A stretch of DNA of 64,000 nt from an uncultured Pelagibacteraceae bacterium (GTDB taxonomy: Bacteria > Pseudomonadota > Alphaproteobacteria > Pelagibacterales > Pelagibacteraceae): the NCBI GenBank assembly GCA_902544135.1, contig CACCBF010000003.1, forward strand, positions 88,664-152,663. Direction: 5' to 3'. The notes under the pieces are model-generated. The model was given only the letters and a program-made list of their open reading frames with translations. It was not told where the DNA came from and ran no database searches. Made by a program: the position numbers and the translations under genes. Below, one piece after another: positions 24,342-33,784 of this stretch (the stretch's first letter is position 1; each line of letters starts with the position of its first letter).

Positions 24342-25676
24342 TTAAACTTGTTTACTCTCTTTTTTATATTTTACACCTTTTCTCTCAAGTATTTCTTTAA
24401 CCTTGTCAGAATAAGGCTCTTCAATGTGTTCTGTCGATGGATTTAGCTCAATACCAGCTGGCGTAATTGTTTGGGGCATTGCTACGAATTGAGAGTCTGG
24501 ATTTTCAACAGTTTTTCTTACTTTCATTCTGTACATACCAAAAAAACCAATTACAGAATGAAAAAAAAATAAAAAAACAAAAAATCCATTTGGACCAACT
24601 AAATCCATGAATATCGAGCATAAAAATGGACCACTCATCGCACCTAAACCAAATACAAATTGAAGACCCGCTCCAGCAGCCACAAATTTTTCTTTTGGAA
24701 TGAAATCATTAGTATGTGCTAAAATTAAAGAAAACATTGGCAAACTACAAAATGAAAATAGAACCAAAAAAATATAGAACCAGGTTTTACTTGTTGCAAG
24801 TCCACCTGGTAAATACATTTGTTTAGTAACTAAAATTGTTATAATTGCAAAAGCTGCTGCACCAAAACTAGAAAAAACTATTACTTTTCTTCTATCATAC
24901 ATATCTGATATTTTTCCTACTGGAAATTGAGAAATAGCTCCAGATATAGCCAACAGAAAAGTTACAATTGAAATCTCTAATATAGTAAAATTCATTGAGG
25001 TCGCGTACACAGCTAATAGGGTAAATAGTGCAGCCTGTATAGTTCCATAAAAAAAAGAACTTACGATTCCAAAAGGGGATGACTCATAGAGATCTTTGAG
25101 TGTCATAACTTTAATTCTTTTAAATGTTGGTGGTTTTTTTTTAGTTAGCAAAATGGGAATTAATGCAATTGATGTAATTACAGAAACTAGAATAAAAGGT
25201 TCAAAATTTAAAGGACTGCTAAAGTTTAGTAAAAACATCCCGATTCCCATTGTTCCATAAAGTATGACCATATAGATCGACAAAACACTTCCTCTATTTT
25301 TATTACTTGATCTATCGTTAAGCCAGCTTTCAGCAACTGTATAGATACAAACCATACTTATCCCAGTCAAAACTCTTAAAAAAAACCACACTAAAGGATT
25401 AACAATTATCGAGTGCATTAAAATTACCAAAGATGATAATGATGCAAATGCAGCAAAAACCCTTATATGCCCGACTCTAGATATAATATTGGGAATAGTT
25501 GCTGCACCTATAAAATAGCCAACAAAATATCCTGACATCATGAAACCAGTTGAGGTTAAGCTAAATTCTTCCTGCACTGCTCTTACTCCCAGGAGAGAAC
25601 CTTGAAAACCGTAGGCCATCATAATACATCCCATACCTAAAAATAGTGCCCAGGAATTTTTTAAAACTTTGTTCAT
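24342..25676 (-). CDS. Major facilitator superfamily transporter (YcaD-like)
   Basis: This 444-residue protein has twelve predicted membrane helices. MFS landmarks are 'FVGYFIGAATIPNIISRVGHIRVFA' at loop 2-3, 'RVLTGISMVCIYTVAESWLNDRSSNKNRGSVLSIYM' (helix 4-5), and the second-half repeat 'ISQFPVGKISDMYDRRKVIVFSS'. The 'ESWLND' stretch is typical of the YcaD/TsgA-like group with unknown substrates. A cytoplasmic tail of about 60 residues ends the protein. It lies 56 nt downstream of a DMT permease gene in the same direction. Confidence 0.87.
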   Translation of the reverse strand: MNKVLKNSWALFLGMGCIMMAYGFQGSLLGVRAVQEEFSLTSTGFMMSGYFVGYFIGAATIPNIISRVGHIRVFAAFASLSSLVILMHSIIVNPLVWFFLRVLTGISMVCIYTVAESWLNDRSSNKNRGSVLSIYMVILYGTMGIGMFLLNFSSPLNFEPFILVSVITSIALIPILLTKKKPPTFKRIKVMTLKDLYESSPFGIVSSFFYGTIQAALFTLLAVYATSMNFTILEISIVTFLLAISGAISQFPVGKISDMYDRRKVIVFSSFGAAAFAIITILVTKQMYLPGGLATSKTWFYIFLVLFSFCSLPMFSLILAHTNDFIPKEKFVAAGAGLQFVFGLGAMSGPFLCSIFMDLVGPNGFFVFLFFFHSVIGFFGMYRMKVRKTVENPDSQFVAMPQTITPAGIELNPSTEHIEEPYSDKVKEILERKGVKYKKESKQV

Positions 25677-25732
25677 AAGAAGATTTAACTATTTGCGATG
25701 TATTATTAAATCAAGTCTTAATTGTGACAAAA

Positions 25733-26593
25733 TTAATTTTTTCTTAATTTTAAAAATGAATGTATTGCAATGGTAGTAATTATAATTGCTCCACCCTGGA
25801 GTGTTTCTACACTAGGTTGCTCATTAATAATAACCCAGACCCAAAGAGGGCCAATAATAGTTTCGAGTAAAAAAAAAAGATTAACTTCAGCCGCAGGTAT
25901 AAATCTTGGGGCTATAGTCACAAGTACAAATGGTATTGCAACACACAAAATACACATCAGGGGAACAATAAATAAATCATTATCTATAAGTGTAAAACTT
26001 TCAATAAAAAACAAGGCAAAAAAGGCAACGAATAATTTACCCACAACAGCTGCAGGTACTAAGTTTTTGGTTTTAGCTGATCTAATAGTTATAGCACCTA
26101 AAGCTAAACCAAAGGCAGTTACAAAACCTAAAATATCCCCATAAAAATTTCCAACTCTTAAAGAGTCGAAAAAAATGTAAACGATAGCAAAAAAAGTTAT
26201 TACTATAGAAATTAATGTTTTGCGATCAGGCGACTCTTTTAAAAAAATAGCACTAAGAATTGCGGACAACATTGGTGCAGTTGCGATCATTACAAGAGTA
26301 TTTGCAACATTAGTATTTTGAATTGAAACAACAAAAGTAATATTCGTTATACTAAAGGTTGCAATGTATATTATTCCATGAAAACCAGAATTAAAAAGAA
26401 TCTTAAAGAAATTAAGTTTGTAAATTAACAACATTCCAAAAAAAACAGTAAAAAAAGGTATAATACCTCTATAAAAAACTAGGCCCCAAGTATCAAGATT
26501 TGAAAGCCTTATAAATAATGAATCTGGTGTGATAAACATTACAGCTACAAAAGCAAGCAAAGAGCCTTTTTGCTGATCACTCAAACTTTTCAC
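25733..26593 (-). CDS. DMT-superfamily (EamA) permease
   Basis: This 286-residue membrane protein has two EamA repeats, with 'PMLSAILSAIFLKESPDRKTLISIVITFFAIVYIFF' closing the first and 'AAEVNLFFLLETIIGPLWVWVIINEQPS' in the second. It overlaps gshB by ATGA, so it is translationally coupled to glutathione synthesis. Transport of a glutathione precursor, product or a thiol metabolite is a reasonable guess; the sequence does not reveal it. It is the third EamA permease in the window. Confidence 0.87.
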   Translation of the reverse strand: MKSLSDQQKGSLLAFVAVMFITPDSLFIRLSNLDTWGLVFYRGIIPFFTVFFGMLLIYKLNFFKILFNSGFHGIIYIATFSITNITFVVSIQNTNVANTLVMIATAPMLSAILSAIFLKESPDRKTLISIVITFFAIVYIFFDSLRVGNFYGDILGFVTAFGLALGAITIRSAKTKNLVPAAVVGKLFVAFFALFFIESFTLIDNDLFIVPLMCILCVAIPFVLVTIAPRFIPAAEVNLFFLLETIIGPLWVWVIINEQPSVETLQGGAIIITTIAIHSFLKLRKN

Positions 26594-27516
26594 GCTTTAA
26601 GTTCTTTCCAAAAAGTTTTAGCAAGATTAATTTTTGAAAGATCATAATAAGTTTTTAACCCAGTAGGAGAGGTAATATTGATATCACCATTAAGCTTTTG
26701 ATCAATAAAGTCGATACCAGCAAAAAAAATATTCTTTTTTTTTAAATCTTTTCCAACAATATTAGATATTTTTTTTTCATTTCTTGTCAAATTTATACTC
26801 ACTGGCTTAGCGCCTTTACTCATATTGCTCAAAAAAGACCCTTTTTTTGGAATTCTAGATATAGCTCCACAAACCTTGCCATTAATTATAAACACCCTTT
26901 TATCGCCATTTTTAATTTTAGGTAAAAATTTTTGACACATGACATATCCATGTTTATTTATAAATTTAATTATAAATTTGGATCTAAAAATTTTGATAAG
27001 ATGAATATCGTTACCGCTGAAACTGTGTATTGGTTTTATAACAATTTTCTTGTTTCTATTAAAAAAACTTCTAATTTCATGAATATCCTGAGTAAATATT
27101 GTTTTAGGCATAAATTTTTGAAAGTTAGTGGAATAAAGTTTTTCAGAAACATTTCTGATTGAAGTTGGATCATTAATAATTTTAACATTATTCTTAATTG
27201 TATCTAAAATGAAAGTAGATGAAATATATTCTAGGTTAAAAGGAGGATCTTGCCTAATTAATACAAATTTACACTTAGAAAGATCTAATTTTTTGTTTTT
27301 TAAGATCTTAAAAAAACTTTTTTTTTTATATTCAAATTTAATAAAAAAACCATTTGCTAAAACTTTTGAGTTTATTATTGATAAATTTTTTGGCTCATAA
27401 TAGAAAATTTTATAATTTTTTTTTTGTATCTCATTCGCTAAAAATATAGTTGTATCTGTCAAAGGGTTGAGACTCGTTGGATGGTTTCCCTGAATAGCAA
27501 CTATTTTATTTGTCAT
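26590..27516 (-). CDS. gshB: Glutathione synthetase
   Basis: GshB joins gamma-glutamylcysteine and glycine with ATP to make glutathione. The ATP-grasp fold is recognisable: 'LIRQDPPFNLEYISSTFILD' (about 85-105), 'NDPTSIRNVSEKLYS', 'VIKPIHSFSGNDI', 'QKFLPKIKNGDKRVFIINGKVCGAISRIP', 'FFAGIDFIDQKLNGDINITSPTGL'. I prefer ATG 27516 (MTNKIVAIQGNHP) over the ORF-track ATG 27525; both overlap the 3' end of gshA, and neither has a clear ribosome site. The gene follows gshA and precedes a DMT permease. Confidence 0.93.
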   Translation of the reverse strand: MTNKIVAIQGNHPTSLNPLTDTTIFLANEIQKKNYKIFYYEPKNLSIINSKVLANGFFIKFEYKKKSFFKILKNKKLDLSKCKFVLIRQDPPFNLEYISSTFILDTIKNNVKIINDPTSIRNVSEKLYSTNFQKFMPKTIFTQDIHEIRSFFNRNKKIVIKPIHSFSGNDIHLIKIFRSKFIIKFINKHGYVMCQKFLPKIKNGDKRVFIINGKVCGAISRIPKKGSFLSNMSKGAKPVSINLTRNEKKISNIVGKDLKKKNIFFAGIDFIDQKLNGDINITSPTGLKTYYDLSKINLAKTFWKELKA

Positions 27517-28801
27517 ATAATTCATTTAAATCTTCATTTTTAGAAAATTTACTTATCATATGATCAGCATTTGTTGTTCTATTATTGATGATTTTTTTTA
27601 AATGGCTTAAGAATATAACTTCATTTCTTCCACCTTTGTTAAGAATGTCCCTTTTCTCAAGTCCTTTTTTTGATAAGTCTAATAAAGTTGACGACCAATA
27701 AAAAAGATCTTTACCCATTAATTGAGTATTGAAACCTTTATGAGGTGCTTCTAAATAAGCATTAATGATTTTATCTTTATCCCATTTAGAAACTAATTCA
27801 TAAACTTCGTTCAAATTTCCGTAAAGTATGCCAACAAAAAAGGCTGGACCTGAACATAAACAATCCCATCCGCAGGTATCCATAGACCTAACTTCTATAT
27901 ATTTCTTTAATCTATTTTCTGTAAATATCGTGCTTAAATGTGTAGACAAATCCTTTTGAGAGGGAAGTCTGTTATCAATTTCATTTATTTCTCCATTCAT
28001 AAAATGACTAAATTTATAATTTTTACCGGAAATATATTTCAATCCATCCTGAATAAATAAAATTGGAAAATTGATTATGAAATCAGCATATTTCTCAAAA
28101 TCTAAATCCTCAAAAAATATTTTCGGCAATCCTCCCCTCGAAGTATTTTGCCAAACTTTAGAGCGATAAGATAAGTATCTTGTTTGTTTTTTTTCAACTA
28201 TAGAAGAATTAGCAAATAATGCTATTGAGATTGGGACTATTGAATTAACAATTTTAAATTTTTTAATAAAATCTTCTTCTGAACTGTAGTCTAAATTTAT
28301 CTGAGTCCCACAAGTTCTATACATCATATCCAAACTTAAGCTACCCCCCAGAGGCATATCCTTTGTCATCAATTTATATCTTTGCTTTGGATTATTAGGT
28401 ATTTCATTAAGTTTCGAGATCGGATCGAACCCAGCACTGACAATATTAATTCCAAGTTTTTTTGTTACTTGTCTTAATTCAAATAAATAATCCTGAGACT
28501 CTGCACAACCCTCATGAATGTTATTAAGCTTATCACCAGATAGCTCTATTTGATTACCAGGTTCTAAAGTGATATTTTTTCCGCCTTTATTAAGACCTAT
28601 GATGTTATCTTGTTCAATTATTGGGTTCCAGCCAAATTCAATGAGAGCTGAAAACATCTCTTTTGTTTTTAGATAATCTAATCTTTTATTACTTTTATCA
28701 TCAAATAAAAATTTTTCATGTTCAATTCCGATTTTAAAATTTTTGGATTCTTTTAAACCTGATTTAAAATACTTAATAATTTCATCTTTTGTATCAATCA
28801 T
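27506..28801 (-). CDS. gshA: Glutamate-cysteine ligase (GCS2 / plant-type family)
   Basis: GshA makes gamma-glutamylcysteine, the first step of glutathione synthesis. At 431 residues it fits the alphaproteobacterial and plant-type enzymes. Recognisable parts are 'KIGIEHEKFLFDD' near the N-terminus, 'ITLEPGNQIELSGDKLNNIHE', 'MYRTCGTQINLDYSSEEDF', 'IALFANSSIVEKKQTRYLSYRSKVWQNTSRGGLP' and 'IEVRSMDTCGWD'. It overlaps gshB at its end. Its start is 30 nt after the HD-domain gene, within the long minus-strand run. Confidence 0.93.
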   Translation of the reverse strand: MIDTKDEIIKYFKSGLKESKNFKIGIEHEKFLFDDKSNKRLDYLKTKEMFSALIEFGWNPIIEQDNIIGLNKGGKNITLEPGNQIELSGDKLNNIHEGCAESQDYLFELRQVTKKLGINIVSAGFDPISKLNEIPNNPKQRYKLMTKDMPLGGSLSLDMMYRTCGTQINLDYSSEEDFIKKFKIVNSIVPISIALFANSSIVEKKQTRYLSYRSKVWQNTSRGGLPKIFFEDLDFEKYADFIINFPILFIQDGLKYISGKNYKFSHFMNGEINEIDNRLPSQKDLSTHLSTIFTENRLKKYIEVRSMDTCGWDCLCSGPAFFVGILYGNLNEVYELVSKWDKDKIINAYLEAPHKGFNTQLMGKDLFYWSSTLLDLSKKGLEKRDILNKGGRNEVIFLSHLKKIINNRTTNADHMISKFSKNEDLNELYDK

Positions 28802-28831
28802 GTAAATCTCAATTAATATTTTATTTTAAAT

Positions 28832-29389
28832 TCAAACTAATGAATATGGTTTTCTTGAAAAAATTTTTTTAACCATTGGTTTAAAAAAATCAAGTGGAAG
28901 AGATTTATAATTAGGGTCAAATGAATTTTGATCGTATTTCTCACAAAAGTTTATAGTTGCTTGGTAGTATTTATGTCCCTTGTATTTATCTCTTTTATTT
29001 TTATCTCCACCTAGATGATGAGCATAATAAAACATTTGGAATTCCCCATGTTTTTCAACTATCCAATGTGTTCTCTCTGATACATAGGGTTTCAAAATTG
29101 CAGCAGCATATTCAGAGTGATTCATTGGAGCAAGTTCATCTCCAATGTCATGCAATAAAGCAGCTACAATCATTTCCTCACTCTCCCCATTCTTATATGC
29201 TCTAGTTGCACTTTGAAGTGAATGTTCCAACCTTGAAATTTGGTAACCTTCTAGTGTCTCGGTTAAACCCGACATAAACTTTAATATTCTATCCGCTGTT
29301 TTACTAGCAAAATTTTTTTCATGTCTATCTAAAAAAAGATAATCATCTTTTGTGCCATTTTTCATTTCTGTAAAACTAACTTTTTTCAT
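28832..29389 (-). CDS. HD-domain protein, related to diiron HD oxygenases
   Basis: This 185-residue cytoplasmic protein has the HD metal motif in order: 'RLEHSLQSATRAY' (His), 'EMIVAALLHDIGDELAPMNHSEYAA' (HD, then a second His), and 'IVEKHGEFQMFYYAHHLGGD' (His). The residues around the motifs (LEHxLQxA, AALLHDIGD, NHxEYAA) resemble the HD-domain oxygenase group that includes PhnZ, TmpB and inositol oxygenase more than nucleotide phosphohydrolases. No phosphonate genes are nearby. It sits 3 nt after purF and 30 nt before gshA. The substrate is unknown. Confidence 0.72.
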   Translation of the reverse strand: MKKVSFTEMKNGTKDDYLFLDRHEKNFASKTADRILKFMSGLTETLEGYQISRLEHSLQSATRAYKNGESEEMIVAALLHDIGDELAPMNHSEYAAAILKPYVSERTHWIVEKHGEFQMFYYAHHLGGDKNKRDKYKGHKYYQATINFCEKYDQNSFDPNYKSLPLDFFKPMVKKIFSRKPYSLV

Positions 29390-29392
29390 AAA

Positions 29393-30874
29393 TCAATTAT
29401 TTGATGCTGAACTTAGCAATGAAAGTTGTGTAATCTTATTATCTCCAAGTTCATCAACTGGTTTTACTGGATAATCACCAGTAAAATAATGGTCTGTCAA
29501 TTGAGGATAAGTATCATTCCTCTTATTAAAACCTATAGCTCTATATAGCCCATCAATTGATAAAAAAGTTAAGGTTTTAGCACCAATATATTTACAAATT
29601 TCATTATTAGTTTTATTTGCAGCGAGTAATTCTTTCTTCGTAGGTGTATCGACTCCATAAAAATCTGGAAACTTTATTTCAGGACAAGCAATTTTCATAT
29701 GAACTTCTTTTGCACCCGCGTCATAGAGCATTTTTATTATCTTATGAGAAGTAGTTCCTCTGACTAAAGAGTCATCCACGAGAATTATTTTTTTATTTTT
29801 AATAGTTGATTGGTTCGCATTTAATTTTAATTTTACCCCTAAACTTCTTATTTTTTGAATCGGCTCTATAAAAGTTCTACCAACATAATGATTTCTTGTG
29901 AGCCCTAATTCAAAATTGATACCAAGATACTGAGCAAAACCTAGAGCTGCAGCATTACCAGAATCTGGAACTGGAACAACTATATCTGCTTTCAAATTGC
30001 TTTCTTTGGCTAACTCTTTACCAAGATTTTTTCGATATTCGTAAGCACTCTTACCATTTAAAATACTGTCAGGTCTTGAAAAGTAGATATATTCAAAAAC
30101 ACATGGTCTTATTTTTCTAGGAGGAAAAGGTTTAATACTTTGAATCTTATTATCTTCAATTAAAACAATTTCTCCATTGTCAACCTCTCTTACAAATTTT
30201 GCATCAATTATATCCAAAGCACAAGTCTCTGACGAAAGAACATAACTGTTATTTAGCTTACCAATTACAAGGGGTCTTATTCCATAGGGATCTCTCACAC
30301 CTACCAACGAAGTCTGAGTTAGCATGACTAGAGAGTAACCTCCTTGGATTTGAAATATCGCGTCCACAATTTTATCGATAGTTTTTTTTCTTTTTGATCT
30401 TGCTATCAATTGAACGATAGTTTCAGTATCTGATGTTGTGTAAAAAATAGCGCCTTCATCGACTAATTTTTTTCTTAATGAAATTGAGTTTGTAAGATTA
30501 CCGTTGTGAGCAACACCAATACCACCAGCATTGGTATCAGCAAAAAAAGGTTGTATATTTCTTAAAGTATTTTCACCAGTGGTGCTATATCTATTATGCC
30601 CGATTGCATAATTTCCTCTTAATCTATTTAATATCTTTTCTTTATTAAAGTTATCTCCAACTAAACCGAATCTTTTTTCTGAAAAATAATGTGATCCATC
30701 AAATGATACTATTCCACAACCTTCTTGACCTCTATGTTGTAGTGCATGCAAACCTAATGCAGTTAGAGCTGCAGCATCTTTGCTATCACTTATACCAAAA
30801 ACTCCACATTCCTCTTTAAGTTTTGGATTAAAGTTCTTTAATTTTTTCTTTAGAGTCTTGATAAGTTTTTTCAT
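29393..30874 (-). CDS. purF: Amidophosphoribosyltransferase
   Basis: PurF makes phosphoribosylamine from PRPP and glutamine, the first step of purine synthesis. The Ntn-type glutaminase domain starts at Cys23 ('KLKEECGVFGI') after a propeptide, followed by 'ALQHRGQEGCGI', 'GHNRYSTTG' and 'HNGNLTNS'. The PRPP loop is 'IILVDDSLVRGTTSHKII'. The C-terminal Cys pair that binds a 4Fe-4S cluster in the Bacillus enzyme is missing ('TYPQLTDHYFTGDYP'). No later start codon precedes Cys23, so the gene overlaps cvpA by 47 nt. Confidence 0.96.
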   Translation of the reverse strand: MKKLIKTLKKKLKNFNPKLKEECGVFGISDSKDAAALTALGLHALQHRGQEGCGIVSFDGSHYFSEKRFGLVGDNFNKEKILNRLRGNYAIGHNRYSTTGENTLRNIQPFFADTNAGGIGVAHNGNLTNSISLRKKLVDEGAIFYTTSDTETIVQLIARSKRKKTIDKIVDAIFQIQGGYSLVMLTQTSLVGVRDPYGIRPLVIGKLNNSYVLSSETCALDIIDAKFVREVDNGEIVLIEDNKIQSIKPFPPRKIRPCVFEYIYFSRPDSILNGKSAYEYRKNLGKELAKESNLKADIVVPVPDSGNAAALGFAQYLGINFELGLTRNHYVGRTFIEPIQKIRSLGVKLKLNANQSTIKNKKIILVDDSLVRGTTSHKIIKMLYDAGAKEVHMKIACPEIKFPDFYGVDTPTKKELLAANKTNNEICKYIGAKTLTFLSIDGLYRAIGFNKRNDTYPQLTDHYFTGDYPVKPVDELGDNKITQLSLLSSASNN

Positions 30875-31370
30875 CTGGAAATTCTTTTAATAAATAATTA
30901 CTACCTTTTTTCAAATATGGAAAGATGTATGATTTATTATGATTTATGGGCCATTTATCATGATTATAAACAATATGTACCGCAGAAAATATACAAACAG
31001 CAATTATGTAAGATCTTACGAATCCAAAAAAAAAGCCGAATATTGTGTCTAAATTTCCAAGTCCTGTATATTTAACAGCTTTACTAATCCCTTTATTAAT
31101 CAATAAGATGGAGAATATTAAAATTATAAAAATACTTACACCTAGAGCAATATCTAAAATATATTCATTATCTATAATATCTTTAACATAAGGTTTAATT
31201 CTAGGAAAAATAATTAAAGTTAAGATGTATGCTAATAACCATTTGGCCATAGCCAGCACACTTAATACGAAACCTTTTAGATAGCATTTGATCAGAGATA
31301 ATATTGTTATTATTAAGTAAACAAAATCTAAAACTGACATTGAATTATAAAACTCTTTTAAAATTTCCAT
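30828..31370 (-). CDS. cvpA: CvpA family membrane protein
   Basis: This 180-residue inner-membrane protein has four hydrophobic helices. 'VYLIITILSLIKCYLKGFVLSVLAMAKWLLAYILTL' and 'LDTIFGFFFGFVRSYIIAVCIFSAVHIVY' match the CvpA/colicin V production family. The molecular role is poorly known; it is linked to envelope integrity in enterobacteria. As in E. coli it lies directly upstream of purF, here with a 47-nt overlap. It begins 8 nt after the MMPL exporter gene. Confidence 0.9.
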   Translation of the reverse strand: MEILKEFYNSMSVLDFVYLIITILSLIKCYLKGFVLSVLAMAKWLLAYILTLIIFPRIKPYVKDIIDNEYILDIALGVSIFIILIFSILLINKGISKAVKYTGLGNLDTIFGFFFGFVRSYIIAVCIFSAVHIVYNHDKWPINHNKSYIFPYLKKGSNYLLKEFPDEKTYQDSKEKIKEL

Positions 31371-31378
31371 TTTAAATT

Positions 31379-33763
31379 TTATTTTTCAAAAGGTTTAATC
31401 AATAAGATTAAGGATGGTAAAAGAGTCAAAACAGATATCATCGCAAGCAACATTGCAATTCCAGTAAAAATACCAAAATAAATAGTAGGAATAAAATTAG
31501 ATAAAATTAAGATCGAAAAACCAAAAACAATGGTGATTGATGTATTTAAAATTGCCTTACCAACTGTTGAATGACAGACTTCGACTGTTTTATTATAGTC
31601 ATTCAGATTTTTATATTCTTCTTCAAAACGATAAATATAATGAATACTATTATCAACAGCTATTCCTATAGTTATAGCTGCTATTGTAATTGTCATCATA
31701 TCTAAAGGAATACCAAGTAGGCCAATAATTCCCAGGATAAAAAAGGCTGCTATAAAATTCGGTACCACACCAATAAGTGAGAGTTTTATATTTCTAAAAA
31801 GAATTATAAACATCATAAAAATACCAATCATAACAAATCCCAGGGTCAAAATTTGTGACTTGAATAGACTTTGAAGTAAATTATTAAATAAAATTAAAAC
31901 TCCAGCAAGTTTAAACTCTTTTTTTTCAAGTCCTAATTTTTTTTGTAAGTCATCATTTATTTTATTTATTAAATCATTTCTTCTTAAGTCTTTTTTAGAG
32001 TCTATAATTCTGAGATTTATTCTGGCTTCATTATCTTTTATAGAAATATATGGATCGACAATTTCTGTTCTAATATTTTCGGGAATTTTTGAATAAAGAA
32101 CTCCCATTTCTAAAGTTCCCAATGGTTTATTATTATTAAGCAAAGTTGCAACATCAATAATCGAGGAAAAAGATAAAACCTTACCAATCTCTGGTAGGCT
32201 ATCTAAATAATTGTGAACTGATGCAATTTTATTAATCTTATCTTTTGTGAACCAATATTTCTTTTCATCTTCTTCATTATCTTCATTTTCCCAATCATCA
32301 AATTCATCATCGCTAGTCTCAGTTTTGTTTTTTGGAAATTTTAAAATTACTTCCAGCGGTGTGGTACCACCTAATTTTTCATCAATAAGTTTCATACCTT
32401 TGTAAATTTCAGTCTTTTTACTAAAATAATTTATGAAACTATTTTCAACCTCAAGACGGCTAATGCCAATGATACTAAATAAAATAACAATTCCAGTTAG
32501 CACAAAAATTGACTTTTGATAATCTCGTGAAAGCTTTGAAAGTAGAGATGTAATTTTAGATTTTTCATATTTAATAAAAGAAACATTTTTTTTTGGAACA
32601 AAATTAATAAGGGTTGGTAGTAGTGTAAATGTAATACAAAATGAGATCACCAAACCCATTGTCATCATCCAGCCAAAATCTATTATAGGTTTTATTTCAC
32701 TAAAAATTAAAGACAAGAAGGCTATAATTGTTGTCATTACAGTATATAAGATTGGCCAAAACATTTTCTCGGTAGTTAAAATCAAAAGATCTAAAATATT
32801 TTTATCTGGAAAATTTTCTTTTAGTTGTAAAAAACGTGTGCTCATATGAATATTCATTGCCATAGTCAAAATTAACATCAGTGCAATAAAATTTGAGGAG
32901 ATTACTGTCACTTTCCATCCTAGCAAGCCGAGTAAACCTGTCATTATTATTACTGAGAAAAAGCAGCTGCTTATTGGAACCAATATCCAAATTAATTTTC
33001 TAAAGATATACCATAATGTTGCAATTATAAATAAAAGAACACCTAATCCAAAAACAACTATATCGCTTTTAATAAATGTCATCATATCATCTGCAATCAT
33101 AGGTATACCGCCCAAGTGGATCTTGCCTATGTTTTCATAACTTTTAATTACATCTCTTATTTCAATAATATTTTTATGATTTTGTTTTTTTATTTGGTCT
33201 TTATAAATTTCAATTTCCTTTTTTGATTTATTTTTAATATCATCTAAAGACTTATTTTTTTTTAAATAAACAATGATTCCACTAGTTTTACCATCTTCAC
33301 TAATAACGAAGTTTCTAAAAACTGGACTACTAATAATTTCTTTAAAACCTCTATCTTTATTCACATCTTCATCTTTAAGAGTTTTGAAATTTTCCAATCT
33401 TTCCTGTAAAGGAGCCTCAGAATTATTTAACAAGGGAATATCTAGCAAAGTAACCACACTATCTACCCACTCTAAACTTTGAATTTTATACTTTAAACTT
33501 AAAAGATTATTTATTGAGGTATCAGTAATCATACCTTCATTTGGCGTATAAGTTAAAATTAAAAATTCTTTTGATCCGTAACGTTCATTTACCTCTTGAA
33601 GATATTTAAGGTCAGGATCACCATCAATTAATAGAGTATCAGAAGAGGCATCTAGCCTAAAGTTTTTTGAGTGATAACCAAAACTTATTAACGCAATTAT
33701 CAAAAGAGCAAATATAAACTTGGGATTTTTAAGTATAAAATTTTGATAAAAATGGGTGAACAT
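31379..33763 (-). CDS. MMPL/RND-family exporter
   Basis: This 794-residue inner-membrane protein has the RND plan: an N-terminal helix, a large periplasmic domain (about 35-210), a block of five to six helices with sterol-sensing-like features, a second periplasmic domain, and a second helix block. 'SDTLLIDGDPDLKYLQEVNERYGSKEFLILTYTP' is typical of MMPL/HpnN-like proteins, and 'ITIAAITIGIAVDNSIHYIYRFEEEY' carries the intramembrane acidic residue used for proton coupling. Such proteins export lipids or hydrophobic molecules. An acidic insert ('DDEFDDWENEDNEEDEKK') lies in the second periplasmic part. The substrate is unknown. Confidence 0.87.
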   Translation of the reverse strand: MFTHFYQNFILKNPKFIFALLIIALISFGYHSKNFRLDASSDTLLIDGDPDLKYLQEVNERYGSKEFLILTYTPNEGMITDTSINNLLSLKYKIQSLEWVDSVVTLLDIPLLNNSEAPLQERLENFKTLKDEDVNKDRGFKEIISSPVFRNFVISEDGKTSGIIVYLKKNKSLDDIKNKSKKEIEIYKDQIKKQNHKNIIEIRDVIKSYENIGKIHLGGIPMIADDMMTFIKSDIVVFGLGVLLFIIATLWYIFRKLIWILVPISSCFFSVIIMTGLLGLLGWKVTVISSNFIALMLILTMAMNIHMSTRFLQLKENFPDKNILDLLILTTEKMFWPILYTVMTTIIAFLSLIFSEIKPIIDFGWMMTMGLVISFCITFTLLPTLINFVPKKNVSFIKYEKSKITSLLSKLSRDYQKSIFVLTGIVILFSIIGISRLEVENSFINYFSKKTEIYKGMKLIDEKLGGTTPLEVILKFPKNKTETSDDEFDDWENEDNEEDEKKYWFTKDKINKIASVHNYLDSLPEIGKVLSFSSIIDVATLLNNNKPLGTLEMGVLYSKIPENIRTEIVDPYISIKDNEARINLRIIDSKKDLRRNDLINKINDDLQKKLGLEKKEFKLAGVLILFNNLLQSLFKSQILTLGFVMIGIFMMFIILFRNIKLSLIGVVPNFIAAFFILGIIGLLGIPLDMMTITIAAITIGIAVDNSIHYIYRFEEEYKNLNDYNKTVEVCHSTVGKAILNTSITIVFGFSILILSNFIPTIYFGIFTGIAMLLAMISVLTLLPSLILLIKPFEK

Positions 33764-33784
33764 TTACCCTATTTATATTTTAAT

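Noticed and set aside
24311-24343. Hairpin with T-tract (AAAGGGATAAT / ATTATCTTTTT) as a terminator
   Set aside because: It would work only on the plus strand, where no gene reads into it. On the minus strand, after the MFS gene, the outer pairs become mismatches and there is no good U-tract.
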